A DNA stretch of 64,000 nucleotides from Paenibacillus rhizovicinus (lineage in GTDB: Bacteria; Bacillota; Bacilli; Paenibacillales; Paenibacillaceae), in contig NZ_CP048286.1 of NCBI RefSeq assembly GCF_010365285.1, positions 1,164,001 to 1,228,000 of the forward strand. Reading direction: 5' to 3'. The notes below the pieces were generated by a model. The model worked only from the letters and a program-made list of their open reading frames with translations, ran no database searches and was not told where the DNA came from. The translations under genes were made by a program, and so were the position numbers. Numbering within the stretch: the first letter of the stretch is position 1; every line of letters begins with the position of its first letter. Below, one piece after another: positions 8,029 to 17,156 of this stretch.

Positions 8029-9018
8029 CTAACCTCCCGTCCCGTAAATATGGGTGATGATCTCTTCCATCGGAGGGTCTTCTACCGTAACGTCTTCCAA
8101 GCGAAAAGCGGCGATAACCGCGCCAAGCACCTGCTCGATCTCGGTAACGGCCAAGTCGACCTCAAGCTTCAATCTTCGCCCGTCGCTTGCGATGACCGCC
8201 GTTCCGTCCAGCGGCGGCAGCATGGAAGCCTCACATCCGGCGGCAAGCGTCAACGAGATGATTTTCCGATTGAGCACCTCGCGTTTCAGCCGGTCGACGG
8301 GCGCATCCAGCAAAATGCCGCCATGATGGATAACGACTGCCCTGGAGCAAAGTTCTTCCATGTCGCCGGCGTCATGCGAGGTCAGAAATACGGTCGTCCC
8401 CTCTTCGCGGTTCAACTCGCGAATCAGTTCGCGGATGCGCTGCTTTACGACGACGTCCAAGCCAATCGTCGGCTCGTCAAGAAACAGCAGCTGCGGTCGG
8501 TGAAGGAACGAAACGGCGATCTCGCACCGCATCCGCTCGCCCAGCGACAGCTTGCGCACCGGCGTATGCAAGTACGGGCCCAGCTCGAAGCGCTGGATTA
8601 AGTCGTCGCGGCGCGCAAGGTACTCGCTGCGGTTCAGCTCGTATACACGACTGATGAGATCGAACGTGTCGATCGGCGGCAGATGGTACCACAGCTGCGA
8701 CTTCTGGCCGAACACCGCCCCGATGCGATAAGCCAGCTTCTCCCGCTCCCGCCAAGGCGTAAAGCCGAGCACCTTCGCCTCGCCGGAAGAAGGATGCAGG
8801 ATGCCGGTCAGCATTTTGATCGTCGTGGATTTTCCAGCCCCGTTCGGCCCAAGAAACGCGACCATCTCGCCACGCCGCACCGTCAAATCGATGCTGCGTA
8901 CGGCAATTTTCTCTTCCCATTTCGGGTTCAGCAGCGACTTGAAGCTCCCGGCTAATCCAGCGTCCTTCCGTTTGACCGTAAACACTTTGCGTAATGCCTG
9001 CGTCTGAAGTGCAACCAC
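8029..9018 (-). CDS. ABC-2 exporter ATPase (NatA/DrrA-like)
   Basis: The first gene after the riboswitch encodes a 329-residue ATPase. It has Walker A GPNGAGKSTT, a signature reading LSLGERMRCE instead of the usual LSGGQ, typical of this ABC-2 subfamily, Walker B LLFLDEPTIGLD and the switch motif LTSHDAGDMEEL. The last 90 residues form a small accessory domain seen in the family. I take GTG 9018 as start: GGGGG lies 7 nt upstream, while an upstream ATG at 9066 has no ribosome binding site and sits inside the leader close to the terminator. It pairs with the two DUF990-like permeases. Expression is likely controlled by the riboswitch at 9068-9205. Confidence 0.88.
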   Translation of the reverse strand: MVALQTQALRKVFTVKRKDAGLAGSFKSLLNPKWEEKIAVRSIDLTVRRGEMVAFLGPNGAGKSTTIKMLTGILHPSSGEAKVLGFTPWREREKLAYRIGAVFGQKSQLWYHLPPIDTFDLISRVYELNRSEYLARRDDLIQRFELGPYLHTPVRKLSLGERMRCEIAVSFLHRPQLLFLDEPTIGLDVVVKQRIRELIRELNREEGTTVFLTSHDAGDMEELCSRAVVIHHGGILLDAPVDRLKREVLNRKIISLTLAAGCEASMLPPLDGTAVIASDGRRLKLEVDLAVTEIEQVLGAVIAAFRLEDVTVEDPPMEEIITHIYGTGG

Positions 9019-9067
9019 GTTCCAGCCCCCTTTATGTCGTTGCAGCGCTTCGGCATGGTAAAGCAAA

Positions 9068-9205
9068 AAAGACCTCCGAGCAAGCGCCGCCCAGTCGTGC
9101 TGGGTGGAACTTGCCGAAGGTCTTTTATCCCTACGGTGTAGCGGGACGTATCGCCCTGCCCGGTTTCGCTCGGTTCGCCTCGAAGCGGATCCCTAGAAAC
9201 CCTTC
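9068..9205 (-). promoter_or_regulatory. ykkC-class riboswitch with overlapping terminator
   Basis: Read on the minus strand, the leader contains CTAGGGATCCG (about 9195-9185), ACCGAGCG, and ACACCGTAGGGATAAAAG, which match the conserved core of the ykkC riboswitch family (guanidine-I, ppGpp, PRPP and related subtypes). ACCGAGCG is nearer to subtype 2 (PRPP/ppGpp) than to the GGTCCGAGAG of guanidine-I, but the ligand is not settled. The AAAAGACC end of the aptamer also forms the left arm of a hairpin whose right arm is AGGTCTTTTTT (ending near 9068). Aptamer and terminator therefore exclude each other, so ligand binding should switch the ABC exporter on. Confidence 0.75.
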
Positions 9206-9218
9206 CATTTAATGTAAC

Positions 9219-9247
9219 ATACTACCATCGTCACTGCCTGCTGGCAA
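9219..9247 (-). promoter_or_regulatory. Sigma-A promoter of the riboswitch-controlled ABC operon
   Basis: On the minus strand TTGCCA (9247-9242) is separated by 17 bp from TAGTAT (9224-9219). Transcription would start near 9212, a few bases before the first conserved riboswitch base. Confidence 0.65.
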
Positions 9248-9299
9248 TAGAATTTTTTCTTTCCTTGTCCCCACAGGTTTGCTGTACAAAGGTTTTATC

Positions 9300-9463
9300 G
9301 GGCCGGGGAAAATGACCGGAGGGCGGTTCGGAGCCGTAGCAACGAAGTGGTCGCCTTTGTAGTCTGATTTCTACCTCTACTCACTTTTATAATCGAAGAA
9401 ACCAGAACTACAACAGCGAGCGAAGGCCCGAACCGACCGCAGGTCATTTTCCCCTTCCGGCCC
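9300..9463. repeat. Large imperfect stem-loop element, copy 1
   Basis: A ~160-bp near-palindrome. Outer arms GGGCCGGGGAAAATGACC and GGTCATTTTCCCC-TT-CCGGCCC pair, then CGGTTCGG pairs with CCGAACCG, then CGC-CTTTGTAGT pairs with ACTACAA-CAGCG, and CTGATTTC with GAAACCAG; the loop holds ACTCACTT-TATAATC. A second copy lies at 50774-50934 with the same loop and core but changed, still paired stems. It begins 3 bp past the stop of the small leftward gene at 9466. No transposase is linked to it. It could be a structured RNA, a bidirectional terminator or a miniature mobile element. Confidence 0.75.
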
Positions 9464-9465
9464 CA

Positions 9466-9717
9466 TTATGCCGTGTGCAGCAAATCCTCCATCATCGTGA
9501 TTAGGCGTGTCCGCATTTGCTGCAGCTTGCCCGCGAACCGTTCCATCATGCCGTTGTCCTGACGTGCATCTATCGCCTCAAAGGCTAAGCGCATACGCGT
9601 ATAAGCCTCGTCCATCTGCAGGATCTCATCAGATTTCTCCAAGTTGCGATCGTAAATCCGTACACGGTACAGCAAATCTCCCGTCGAGTCCATCAATTGT
9701 TTATACATTGTGTTCAT
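9466..9717 (-). CDS. Small protein of unknown function (83 aa)
   Basis: I do not recognise this protein. It is predicted to be almost wholly alpha-helical and hydrophilic, with heptad-like spacing (LMDSTGDLLYRVRIYDR, then MERFAGKLQQMRTRLITMM), no signal peptide and no cysteines. The ATG is preceded by GAGGAA at a normal 7-nt spacing, and the AT-rich upstream region has two TATAAT hexamers (9800-9795 and 9778-9773), so it is probably a real, singly transcribed gene. It stands alone between the pyrimidine operon terminator and the stem-loop element. Helical proteins of this size in spore formers are often small regulators or coat-associated proteins, but nothing here assigns a role. Confidence 0.65.
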   Translation of the reverse strand: MNTMYKQLMDSTGDLLYRVRIYDRNLEKSDEILQMDEAYTRMRLAFEAIDARQDNGMMERFAGKLQQMRTRLITMMEDLLHTA

Positions 9718-9841
9718 GTTCGTTTCCTCGCATTCTATTAATCTATTTTGGCTATCTATTTGGCAATGCCCTATTATATGTGACGATTTAGTTAATTATA
9801 ACCGATCGGAAACAAAATGAATCAAGCCAATGATTACCTTT

Positions 9842-9883
9842 ACAAAAACAACAAGCCCCGGAGCATCTGCTCCGGGGCTTGTC
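9842..9883 (-). terminator. Terminator of the pyrimidine operon
   Basis: Downstream of pyrE on the minus strand, ACAAGCCCCGGAGCA pairs with TGCTCCGGGGCTTGT around a GA loop and is followed by a T-rich run (TGTTTTTG). Confidence 0.9.
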
Positions 9884-9934
9884 AAGGTTCAATTCATATG
9901 GACTTTCTGCGGCTAAAGCGCCGTCACTTCAGCT

Positions 9935-10582
9935 TTATACGCCGAAGGCTTGCGGGTTTTCCCGCCAAGATTGCAGCACCGCGATATCGCTCTGCTGCAC
10001 GATGCCGTTCTCGGCGGCTACTTCGATCAGCGACGTGTAATTCGAAAGCGTCGAGAGCGGAATGCCTTCTTGGGCGAACGCTTCGATCGCTTGCGGGAAC
10101 TGGTAGGTGAAGATCGCGACGACGCCTTGTACTTCGCAGCCGGCTTCGCGGACTGCTACTGCCGCTTTCAACGAGCTGCCGCCCGTGGAGATCAGGTCTT
10201 CGATCAAGACAATCTTCTGCCCCGGCTCGAAATGGCCCTCGATCTGGTTCGTTTTGCCGTGGCCTTTCGCCTTGTCGCGCACGTACAGCATCGGAAGGCC
10301 GAGCTTTTGCGCTACCCAGGCCGCATGCGGAATGCCGCCCGTAGCGATCCCCGCAACGGCCTGGCAGTCCGGATATTGCGCGCGGATGATCGTCGCGAAG
10401 CCTTCCGCGATCAGGTCGCGAATCTCCGGATAGGACATCGTCAGCCGGTTATCGCAGTAAATCGGCGATTTCATGCCGGACGTCCAAGTGAACGGCTCGT
10501 TCGGACGCAGCGCGACCGCATTGATTTTCAGCAAGCCTTTCGCAATCTCTTTCGGCAATTGTTCCAGCAGGGATGTTGTCAT
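9935..10582 (-). CDS. pyrE: Orotate phosphoribosyltransferase
   Basis: PyrE joins orotate to PRPP to give orotidine 5'-phosphate in de novo UMP synthesis. The 215-residue length fits the bacterial enzyme. The PRPP-binding loop (VLIEDLISTGGSSLKA, near residues 120-135) and the substrate segment TSGMKSPIYCDNR are intact, and the catalytic-loop lysines (RDKAKGHGKTNQIEG) are visible. The ATG directly follows the TAA of pyrF, so the two are translationally linked. It is the last gene of the pyrR-controlled operon and is followed by a strong terminator. In Bacillus the operon order is the same at this end (pyrF-pyrE). Confidence 0.97.
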   Translation of the reverse strand: MTTSLLEQLPKEIAKGLLKINAVALRPNEPFTWTSGMKSPIYCDNRLTMSYPEIRDLIAEGFATIIRAQYPDCQAVAGIATGGIPHAAWVAQKLGLPMLYVRDKAKGHGKTNQIEGHFEPGQKIVLIEDLISTGGSSLKAAVAVREAGCEVQGVVAIFTYQFPQAIEAFAQEGIPLSTLSNYTSLIEVAAENGIVQQSDIAVLQSWRENPQAFGV

Positions 10583-11314
10583 TTATACCAGCTCCTCGAT
10601 AATGGTTTCCAATGCTTGTCTTGGGTTAGCGGCAGCCGTAATCGGACGGCCGATGACCATATAATCCGTTCCTTGAGCGATCGCCTCGCTCGGCGTCATG
10701 ATGCGGGATTGATCGCCGACGTCAGCGCCTGCCGGGCGTATGCCGGGGGTAATGGTCTGGAACGAAGCGCCGCATGCCGTTTTGATCAACGACACCTCTT
10801 GCGGAGATGCGACGACGCCGCCCAAGCCTGCTTCATGCGCCAGCTTTGCGTAGCGGACAACCGCGTCGGCGACGGAGCCGTCGACGCCGATCTCGTCATT
10901 GAGCACCGTTTGGCTCGTGCTAGTCAGCTGCGTCACCGCGATTACGAGAGGCCGCTGCAGCTTGGCATCCGCTTGAAGCGCCGCTTCAACGCCTTCCATC
11001 GCGGCTTTCATCATCGCCGAACCGCCTGCGGCATGGACGTTGAACACGTCGACGCCCAGTTTCGTGATGCTATTAGCGCCGCCTTTGACCGTGTTCGGAA
11101 TATCATGCATTTTCAAATCCAGGAACACCTTGTACCCGCGTGCCTTCAAATCCGCAACGAAGCTTGGTCCCGCTGCATAGAACAGCTGCATGCCAACCTT
11201 CATGTAGCAAGGAATGCCTTCCAGGCTCCGCACCAGCGCTTCAGCGGAAGCGGCATCCGGATAATCGAGCGCGACCATGATGCGGCCCGCTGCTTCTTCT
11301 CTGCTTAGCTTCAA
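10583..11314 (-). CDS. pyrF: Orotidine 5'-phosphate decarboxylase
   Basis: PyrF removes CO2 from orotidine 5'-phosphate to make UMP, the last step of the pathway. The 243 residues carry the substrate motif ALDYPD near residue 17, the catalytic DLKMHDIPNTV motif (Asp-Lys-Asp tetrad region) and the phosphate-gripper region PGIRPAGADVGDQ-R. The start is TTG 11314, supported by GGGAGG 8 nt upstream. Upstream lies carB, 144 bp away; Bacillus has pyrK and pyrD in that gap, and both are absent here. Adjacent to pyrE with no spacer. Confidence 0.97.
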   Translation of the reverse strand: MKLSREEAAGRIMVALDYPDAASAEALVRSLEGIPCYMKVGMQLFYAAGPSFVADLKARGYKVFLDLKMHDIPNTVKGGANSITKLGVDVFNVHAAGGSAMMKAAMEGVEAALQADAKLQRPLVIAVTQLTSTSQTVLNDEIGVDGSVADAVVRYAKLAHEAGLGGVVASPQEVSLIKTACGASFQTITPGIRPAGADVGDQSRIMTPSEAIAQGTDYMVIGRPITAAANPRQALETIIEELV

Positions 11315-11406
11315 CGTTCTCGCCTCCCCTTGGACTGATTGATACCATTGTTCCCTTGATGCCTTGCATTCACGTTACGCAAATCGCATCGCGTGATGGC
11401 ATGGCG

Positions 11407-11430
11407 AAAGCCTGCTTGTAGGCAGGCTTT
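11407..11430 (-). other. Hairpin between carB and pyrF
   Basis: A perfect 9-bp stem, AAAGCCTGC paired with GCAGGCTTT around a 6-nt loop, lies where pyrK-pyrD would be expected. It lacks a proper T-run on the minus strand (TTTCGCC), so it may be a weak terminator or an RNA processing or stabilising site that lowers pyrF-pyrE relative to carB. Confidence 0.5.
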
Positions 11431-11458
11431 CTCGGCCGGTTCACGGCCATTCATGCAA

Positions 11459-14400
11459 TTATTTTTGCGCGATGACAGGCATCGGACGCGAGGAGAAGTT
11501 GATGGCCTCCAGCATGTTAAGCAAAGCGCGTACCGTATCGAGCGAGGTCATGCAGACAACGCCGTTCTCGACCGCTTCGCGGCGGATACGGAATCCGTCA
11601 CGCTCTGGCTCTTTGCCTTTCGTCAGCGTGTTGACGACGAAGTGCGCTTGACCGTCGCGGATCAGATCCAGGATGTTCGGCGAGCCTTCGCTCAGCTTGT
11701 TCACCGTCTTCACGCGCAGACCTGCTTCTTTCAACGCCGTCGCCGTACCGCCCGTTGCGATGATGTTGTAGCCCAGCTCGTAGAAGCCGCGCAGAATTTC
11801 GATCGCTTCCGGCTTATCCTTATCGGATACCGTTGCAATGATGGAGCCTGTCGGCGGAATGCGCATGCCTGCACCCACAAGGCCTTTATAGAGAGCTTTC
11901 GCATAATGTTGATCGCGTCCCATGACTTCGCCCGTCGATTTCATCTCCGGCGTCAGCGTAGGGTCTACGCGGCGCAGCTTGGCGAAGGAGAAGACCGGTA
12001 CTTTAACCGATACGTACTCGTCTTCAGGCCACAGACCTTCCGTGTAGCCGAGATCCGCCAGCTTCGTGCCGAGAATCGCTTGCGTCGCCAGGTTCGCCAT
12101 CGGAATGTTCGTGACTTTGCTCAGGAACGGAACCGTACGCGAGGAGCGCGGGTTAACCTCGATGACGTACACCTCGTCTTGGAAGATAACGAACTGGATG
12201 TTCACCAGGCCGATGACGTTCAGACCGCGTGCGATCTTGATCGTGATGTCGACCATCTTATCCTGCAGTTCTTTCGAAATCGACTGCGGCGGGTAGACCG
12301 CAATGGAGTCGCCGGAATGAACGCCCGCGCGTTCGACATGCTCCATGATGCCCGGAATCAGCACCGTATCGCCGTCGCAGATCGCGTCGACTTCCGCTTC
12401 TTTGCCCAGCATGTAACGGTCGATCAGAACCGGATGCTCCGGATTGATTTTCACCGCTTGCACCATGTAGGTCAGCAGCTCTTCGTCGGAGTAGACGATT
12501 TCCATGGCACGTCCGCCAAGGACGTACGACGGGCGCACGAGCACCGGATAGCCGAGGCGTTGTGCAACGGCAACCGCTTGGTCGACCGACGTTACCGTCG
12601 AGCCTTCCGGCTGCGGAATGTTCAATTCGCGAAGCAGCGCTTCGAATTTCTTGCGATCCTCTGCCGCGTCGATGCTTTCCAGGCTCGAACCGAGAATGCG
12701 CACGCCGGCTTTCGTCAGCGGAGCCGCCAGGTTGATCGCCGTTTGGCCGCCGAACTGCACGATAACGCCGATCGGGTTCTCCTGCTCGATGACGTTCATC
12801 ACGTCTTCGAAGAAGAGCGGCTCGAAGTACAGACGGTCGGAGGTGCTGAAGTCCGTCGATACCGTTTCCGGGTTGTTGTTGATGATAACCGCTTCGTAGC
12901 CGGCTTTCTGAATCGCCCATACCGCATGCACGGTGGAGTAATCGAACTCGATGCCTTGACCGATCCGGATCGGGCCGGAACCGAGCACGAGCACTTTCTG
13001 TTTGTCGGTTTCCGTTACTTCGTTCTCTACCTCGTAGGTGGAGTAGTAGTAAGGCGTTGTCGCTTCGAATTCCGCGGCGCAAGTATCAACCATTTTGTAA
13101 ACCGGTTTGAGACCTTGCTCCAGACGGTACGCACGGATATCGTACTCGTTCGTGTAGGTCGTCTGTCCGCCTTCGCGGCGAATTTCGGCGATGGAGCGAT
13201 CCGAGAAACCTTTGCGTTTCGCTTGGTACAGCTGTTCTTTGGACAGAACGGCTGCGCGGCGAAGCTCGTCTTCGAAAGCGACGATGCCTTCGATTTTATC
13301 GAGGAACCACCAGTCGATTTTCGTCATGTCTTGGATCTCTTGCAGCTTGTAGCCGCGGCGGAACGCTTCCGCCACGAGGAACATGCGCTCGTCGTCCGGC
13401 TTCTCAAGACGCTGGCGCAGCACGTCGTCCGCCAGTTCCGAAGCGTCTTTCAAGTGAATGCGGTGGGTGCCGATTTCAAGCGAGCGAACCGCTTTGTGCA
13501 TCGATTCCTCGAACGTCCGGCCGATTGCCATGACTTCGCCGGTCGCTTTCATTTGCGTGCCGAGCTTCCGGTTGGCATTGATGAATTTATCGAACGGCCA
13601 GCGCGGGATTTTGGAGACGATGTAGTCCAGCGTCGGTTCGAAGCAAGCGTAGGTCTGGCCCGTTACCGGGTTGACGATTTCGTCCAGCGTGTAGCCGATC
13701 GCGATTTTCGCGGCCATTTTGGCGATCGGATAGCCGGTCGCCTTGGACGCAAGCGCCGAAGAGCGGCTTACGCGCGGGTTAACTTCGATGACGTAGTATT
13801 GGTAGCTGAACGGATCAAGCGCGAACTGTACGTTACAGCCGCCTTCGATATTCAGCGCACGGATGATCTTGAGCGATGCCGAACGGAGCATTTGGTACTC
13901 GCGGTCGGACAGCGTTTGGCTTGGCGCAACGACGATGGAATCGCCGGTATGTACGCCGACAGGATCGAAGTTTTCCATGTTGCACACGACGATGCAGTTA
14001 TCGTTCGCATCGCGCATGACTTCGTATTCGACTTCTTTCATGCCCGCGATCGATTTCTCGATCAGACATTGGCCGATCGGGCTATAACGGATACCGGATG
14101 CGACGGTTTCGCGCAGCTCCGTCTCGTTCGCGCAGATACCGCCGCCAGTTCCGCCCAGCGTGTAAGCCGGACGCACGATGATCGGATATCCGATTTTATT
14201 GGCGAATTCCACGGCGCCTTCGACCGTCGTTTCAATGACGCTGTCCGGTACCGGCTGTTCCAGCTCGCGCATCAGATCGCGGAACAAGTCGCGGTCTTCC
14301 GCTTTCTCGATTGCCGTCAGCTGCGTGCCGAGCAATTGTACGTTTTCGCGTTCCAGCACGCCTGCGCGCGCCAGCTCGACCGCCATGTTCAGGCCGGTTT

Positions 14401-14677
14401 GGCCGCCAAGCGTAGGCAGCAAGCCGTCCGGACGCTCTTGACGGATGATTTGCGTAACGAATTCGAGCGTAATGGGTTCGATATATACTTTGTCTGCCAT
14501 GTTCGTGTCGGTCATGATCGTTGCCGGGTTGCTGTTGATCAGTACAACCTCGTAGCCTTCTTCTTTCAAAGCTTGGCAAGCTTGCGTGCCGGCGTAATCG
14601 AATTCAGCCGCCTGTCCGATGACGATCGGACCGGAGCCGATAACGAGGATTTTTTTCAGCTTATTATTTCTGGGCAT
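11459..14677 (-). CDS. carB: Carbamoyl-phosphate synthase large subunit
   Basis: CarB makes carbamoyl phosphate from bicarbonate, ATP and the ammonia supplied by CarA. At 1072 residues it has the full length of the family: two homologous ATP-grasp halves (about 1-400 with [14 protein letters not shown] near 170, and about 550-935 with [13 protein letters not shown]), a linking oligomerisation domain, and an MGS-like allosteric domain from about 940 ([15 protein letters not shown]). Its start overlaps carA by 14 bp. The presence of one car pair inside the pyr operon means pyrimidine control, with any arginine-specific copy elsewhere in the genome. Confidence 0.98.
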   Translation of the reverse strand: MPRNNKLKKILVIGSGPIVIGQAAEFDYAGTQACQALKEEGYEVVLINSNPATIMTDTNMADKVYIEPITLEFVTQIIRQERPDGLLPTLGGQTGLNMAVELARAGVLERENVQLLGTQLTAIEKAEDRDLFRDLMRELEQPVPDSVIETTVEGAVEFANKIGYPIIVRPAYTLGGTGGGICANETELRETVASGIRYSPIGQCLIEKSIAGMKEVEYEVMRDANDNCIVVCNMENFDPVGVHTGDSIVVAPSQTLSDREYQMLRSASLKIIRALNIEGGCNVQFALDPFSYQYYVIEVNPRVSRSSALASKATGYPIAKMAAKIAIGYTLDEIVNPVTGQTYACFEPTLDYIVSKIPRWPFDKFINANRKLGTQMKATGEVMAIGRTFEESMHKAVRSLEIGTHRIHLKDASELADDVLRQRLEKPDDERMFLVAEAFRRGYKLQEIQDMTKIDWWFLDKIEGIVAFEDELRRAAVLSKEQLYQAKRKGFSDRSIAEIRREGGQTTYTNEYDIRAYRLEQGLKPVYKMVDTCAAEFEATTPYYYSTYEVENEVTETDKQKVLVLGSGPIRIGQGIEFDYSTVHAVWAIQKAGYEAVIINNNPETVSTDFSTSDRLYFEPLFFEDVMNVIEQENPIGVIVQFGGQTAINLAAPLTKAGVRILGSSLESIDAAEDRKKFEALLRELNIPQPEGSTVTSVDQAVAVAQRLGYPVLVRPSYVLGGRAMEIVYSDEELLTYMVQAVKINPEHPVLIDRYMLGKEAEVDAICDGDTVLIPGIMEHVERAGVHSGDSIAVYPPQSISKELQDKMVDITIKIARGLNVIGLVNIQFVIFQDEVYVIEVNPRSSRTVPFLSKVTNIPMANLATQAILGTKLADLGYTEGLWPEDEYVSVKVPVFSFAKLRRVDPTLTPEMKSTGEVMGRDQHYAKALYKGLVGAGMRIPPTGSIIATVSDKDKPEAIEILRGFYELGYNIIATGGTATALKEAGLRVKTVNKLSEGSPNILDLIRDGQAHFVVNTLTKGKEPERDGFRIRREAVENGVVCMTSLDTVRALLNMLEAINFSSRPMPVIAQK

Positions 14678-15809
14678 ATTGCAGCTCTCCTCTCAATGAT
14701 GCCGCCAATTGCGCTTGACGCGATTTCTGCGGGTTGTTTTTCTTCGTTGCGCGGATCATATCCAGGAATTGATCGAACAGGTAACTGTTATCAAGCGGTC
14801 CAGGCGCCGCCTCCGGGTGGTATTGCACGGAGAATGCCGGGAACTCTGCATGCTTCAAGCCTTCGATCGTCCGGTCGTTGTTATTGATATGGGTCACTTC
14901 GAGCTTCGTGCCGGCAACGGATTCTTCAAGCACCGTGTAGCCGTGGTTCTGCGAAGTGATGTAGCAGCGATTCGTCGCCAGCTCTTTCACCGGGTGGTTG
15001 CCGCCGCGGTGGCCGAATTTCAGCTTCGACGTATCTGCGCCGCAAGCGAGCGCGAACAATTGGTGACCGAGGCAGATGCCGAAGATCGGATATTCGCCGA
15101 GCAGGTCTTGAATCATTTTCACCGCATGCGGTACGTCTTTCGGGTCCCCAGGGCCGTTGGACAGCTGGATGCCGTCCGGGTTCAGGCGGCGGATTTGCTC
15201 GGCAGTCGTGTCATGAGGCACGACGACGACGTCGCAGCCGCGCTTGGTCAGCTCGCGCAGGATACCGCTCTTCGCGCCGTAATCCACAAGCACGATACGC
15301 TCGCCGCTGCCCGGGCTGGAGAAGATGCTCTTCGTCGACGTACGTGCCACTTGGTCGCGCATAAGCGGCGTTACGGACATACGTTCCAGCAGCTCTTCAA
15401 CGCGCTCCGAACCCGTTGTGAGGATCCCTTTCATCGTTCCGTGATGACGAAGGATACGCGTCAGCATCCGGGTGTCGATGTCGCTGATGCCGATGATGCC
15501 GTGTTCTTTCAGCAGGTGGTCCAGCGAGTATTCCGCTCTCCAGTTGCTTGGAATCGGCTCATGACGGCGCACGACGAAGCCGTGGATGAACGGAGCGACC
15601 GTCTCGAAGTCATCGCGCGTAATGCCGTAGTTCCCGATAAGCGGGTACGTCATCGATACGATTTGTCCGCAGTAGGACGGATCCGACAGCACCTCTTGGT
15701 AACCTGTAATCCCTGTATTAAATACGACTTCGCCGCTGGACTGTCCTTCGGCGCCAAAGCCGAGGCCCGTAAACAGCGTGCCGTCTTCCAATAACAATCT
15801 TGCTTGCAT
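14664..15809 (-). CDS. carA: Carbamoyl-phosphate synthase small subunit (glutaminase)
   Basis: CarA hydrolyses glutamine and passes ammonia to CarB. The 381-residue protein has the N-terminal CPSase domain and a class I glutamine amidotransferase domain with the nucleophile elbow FGICLGHQL and the His-Glu pair in [12 protein letters not shown] chose ATG 15809 because AGGAG lies 8 nt upstream and the product then starts [13 protein letters not shown] like family members; a TTG at 15830 would add seven residues without a ribosome binding site. The gene follows pyrC by 39 bp and overlaps carB. Confidence 0.97.
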   Translation of the reverse strand: MQARLLLEDGTLFTGLGFGAEGQSSGEVVFNTGITGYQEVLSDPSYCGQIVSMTYPLIGNYGITRDDFETVAPFIHGFVVRRHEPIPSNWRAEYSLDHLLKEHGIIGISDIDTRMLTRILRHHGTMKGILTTGSERVEELLERMSVTPLMRDQVARTSTKSIFSSPGSGERIVLVDYGAKSGILRELTKRGCDVVVVPHDTTAEQIRRLNPDGIQLSNGPGDPKDVPHAVKMIQDLLGEYPIFGICLGHQLFALACGADTSKLKFGHRGGNHPVKELATNRCYITSQNHGYTVLEESVAGTKLEVTHINNNDRTIEGLKHAEFPAFSVQYHPEAAPGPLDNSYLFDQFLDMIRATKKNNPQKSRQAQLAASLRGELQYAQK

Positions 15810-15848
15810 CCGTATCACTCCTGTTATCAAGTTGCGTGCTTCTTCTTC

Positions 15849-17135
15849 CTATTCAGACCAGACGAGCTTGCCGTTTACGAATGTCGCTGCCGGCCAGCCG
15901 TACAGCTTCCAGCCGCCGAACGGCGTATTCTTCCCTTTGGAAATGAAGCTGTCTGGATTAACCTCACGTTCTTGCTCTAGATCCACGATTGTAATATCTG
16001 CAATCGCGCCTACTTTCAAAACGCCGCTCGCCAGGCGGAACACGCGAGCCGGGTCAGACGTCATTCGCTTCAGCAGGAAGCCGAGCGTCCATTTGCCGGT
16101 GCGGACGAATTTCGTGTAAAGCAGCGGGAATGCCGTTTCGAAACCCGTGATGCCGAAAGGCGCGAGCATCATGCCGCGGGCTTTCTCCTCCGCGCTGTGC
16201 GGCGCGTGGTCCGTCACGATGATGTCGAGCGTGCCGTCCTCCAGACCTTCGATGACAGCCTGTACGTCGCGCGGCGTGCGAAGCGGCGGGTTCATTTTCC
16301 AGTTCGCGTCCATGCCCGGGATATCTTCGTCCGACAGGATCAAGTGATGCGGGCACACCTCGGCGGTTACCTTGATGCCGAACTGCTTCGCATGCCGGAT
16401 CAGGCGAACCGACTGCTCCGTGCTGACGTGGCAGACGTGGTAATGAACGCCTGTGGCTTCCGCCAGCAGGATGTCGCGTCCAACGTGGATCGCTTCGGAT
16501 TCGTTCGGAATGCCTTTCAAGCCGTTCGCCGCGGCGAACTTGCCTTCCGTGACGGCTGCGCCGACGACCAGCGAGTCGTCCTCGCAGTGCGCGATGACCG
16601 GCATATCCATGGAAGCCGCGAGATTCATCGCGTCCTTCATCATTTGCGCGTTCTGTACGCCCACGCCGTCATCGGTGAAGCCGATAGCGCCCGCTTCCTT
16701 CAGCGAAGCGAAGTCCGTCAGTTCGCGGCCCAGCTCGTTCTTCGTGATCGCCGCGTAAGGCAGCACGTTGACGATGCCGGTTTCGGCCGTTCTATCGAGA
16801 ATGAAGCGAACCGTTTCAGCGGTATCCGTTACCGGGCGGGTGTTCGGCATGCAGGCGATCGTAGTGAAACCGCCGGCCGCTGCCGAACGCGTACCGCTCG
16901 CAATGTCTTCTTTATGTTCAAAGCCCGGTTCGCGCAGATGCACGTGCATATCGATGAAGCCTGCGGAAACCAGCTTGCCGTTCGCGTCGACCGTTTCATG
17001 TCCGTTCGTATCCGGCTGTCCGGCGGAAGCATCCGCGATTTCGGCGATGATGCCTTCCGCGATGCGAATATGTTTCAGTTCCGTTTCCCCGGTTGCCTCA
17101 TTCCATACCAATCCGTTCAAAATCCAAGTTGCCAT
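15849..17135 (-). CDS. pyrC: Dihydroorotase (type I, PyrC)
   Basis: PyrC cyclises carbamoyl aspartate to dihydroorotate, a zinc-dependent reaction. The 428 residues match the longer class I type of Bacillus. Metal ligands are visible as DMHVHLREPG (His64 and His66) and TDHAPHSAEEK, with the further His residues in IAHCEDDSL and HVCHVSTEQS. Located 21 bp downstream of pyrB, as in Bacillus; the two may form the aspartate transcarbamoylase-dihydroorotase segment of the pathway. The start ATG is well placed. Confidence 0.97.
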   Translation of the reverse strand: MATWILNGLVWNEATGETELKHIRIAEGIIAEIADASAGQPDTNGHETVDANGKLVSAGFIDMHVHLREPGFEHKEDIASGTRSAAAGGFTTIACMPNTRPVTDTAETVRFILDRTAETGIVNVLPYAAITKNELGRELTDFASLKEAGAIGFTDDGVGVQNAQMMKDAMNLAASMDMPVIAHCEDDSLVVGAAVTEGKFAAANGLKGIPNESEAIHVGRDILLAEATGVHYHVCHVSTEQSVRLIRHAKQFGIKVTAEVCPHHLILSDEDIPGMDANWKMNPPLRTPRDVQAVIEGLEDGTLDIIVTDHAPHSAEEKARGMMLAPFGITGFETAFPLLYTKFVRTGKWTLGFLLKRMTSDPARVFRLASGVLKVGAIADITIVDLEQEREVNPDSFISKGKNTPFGGWKLYGWPAATFVNGKLVWSE

Positions 17136-17156
17136 CGTTTTATCTCCTTTCGACCG

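Noticed and set aside
9068..9125. GGTGGAAC on the plus strand as a T-box
   Set aside because: No plus-strand synthetase or transport gene follows, and the sequence is fully explained as the terminator stem of the minus-strand ykkC leader.
11393..14887. A 1164-codon plus-strand frame opposite carB
   Set aside because: It is antisense to a full-length, well conserved carB. Long antisense frames are common in GC-rich genes.
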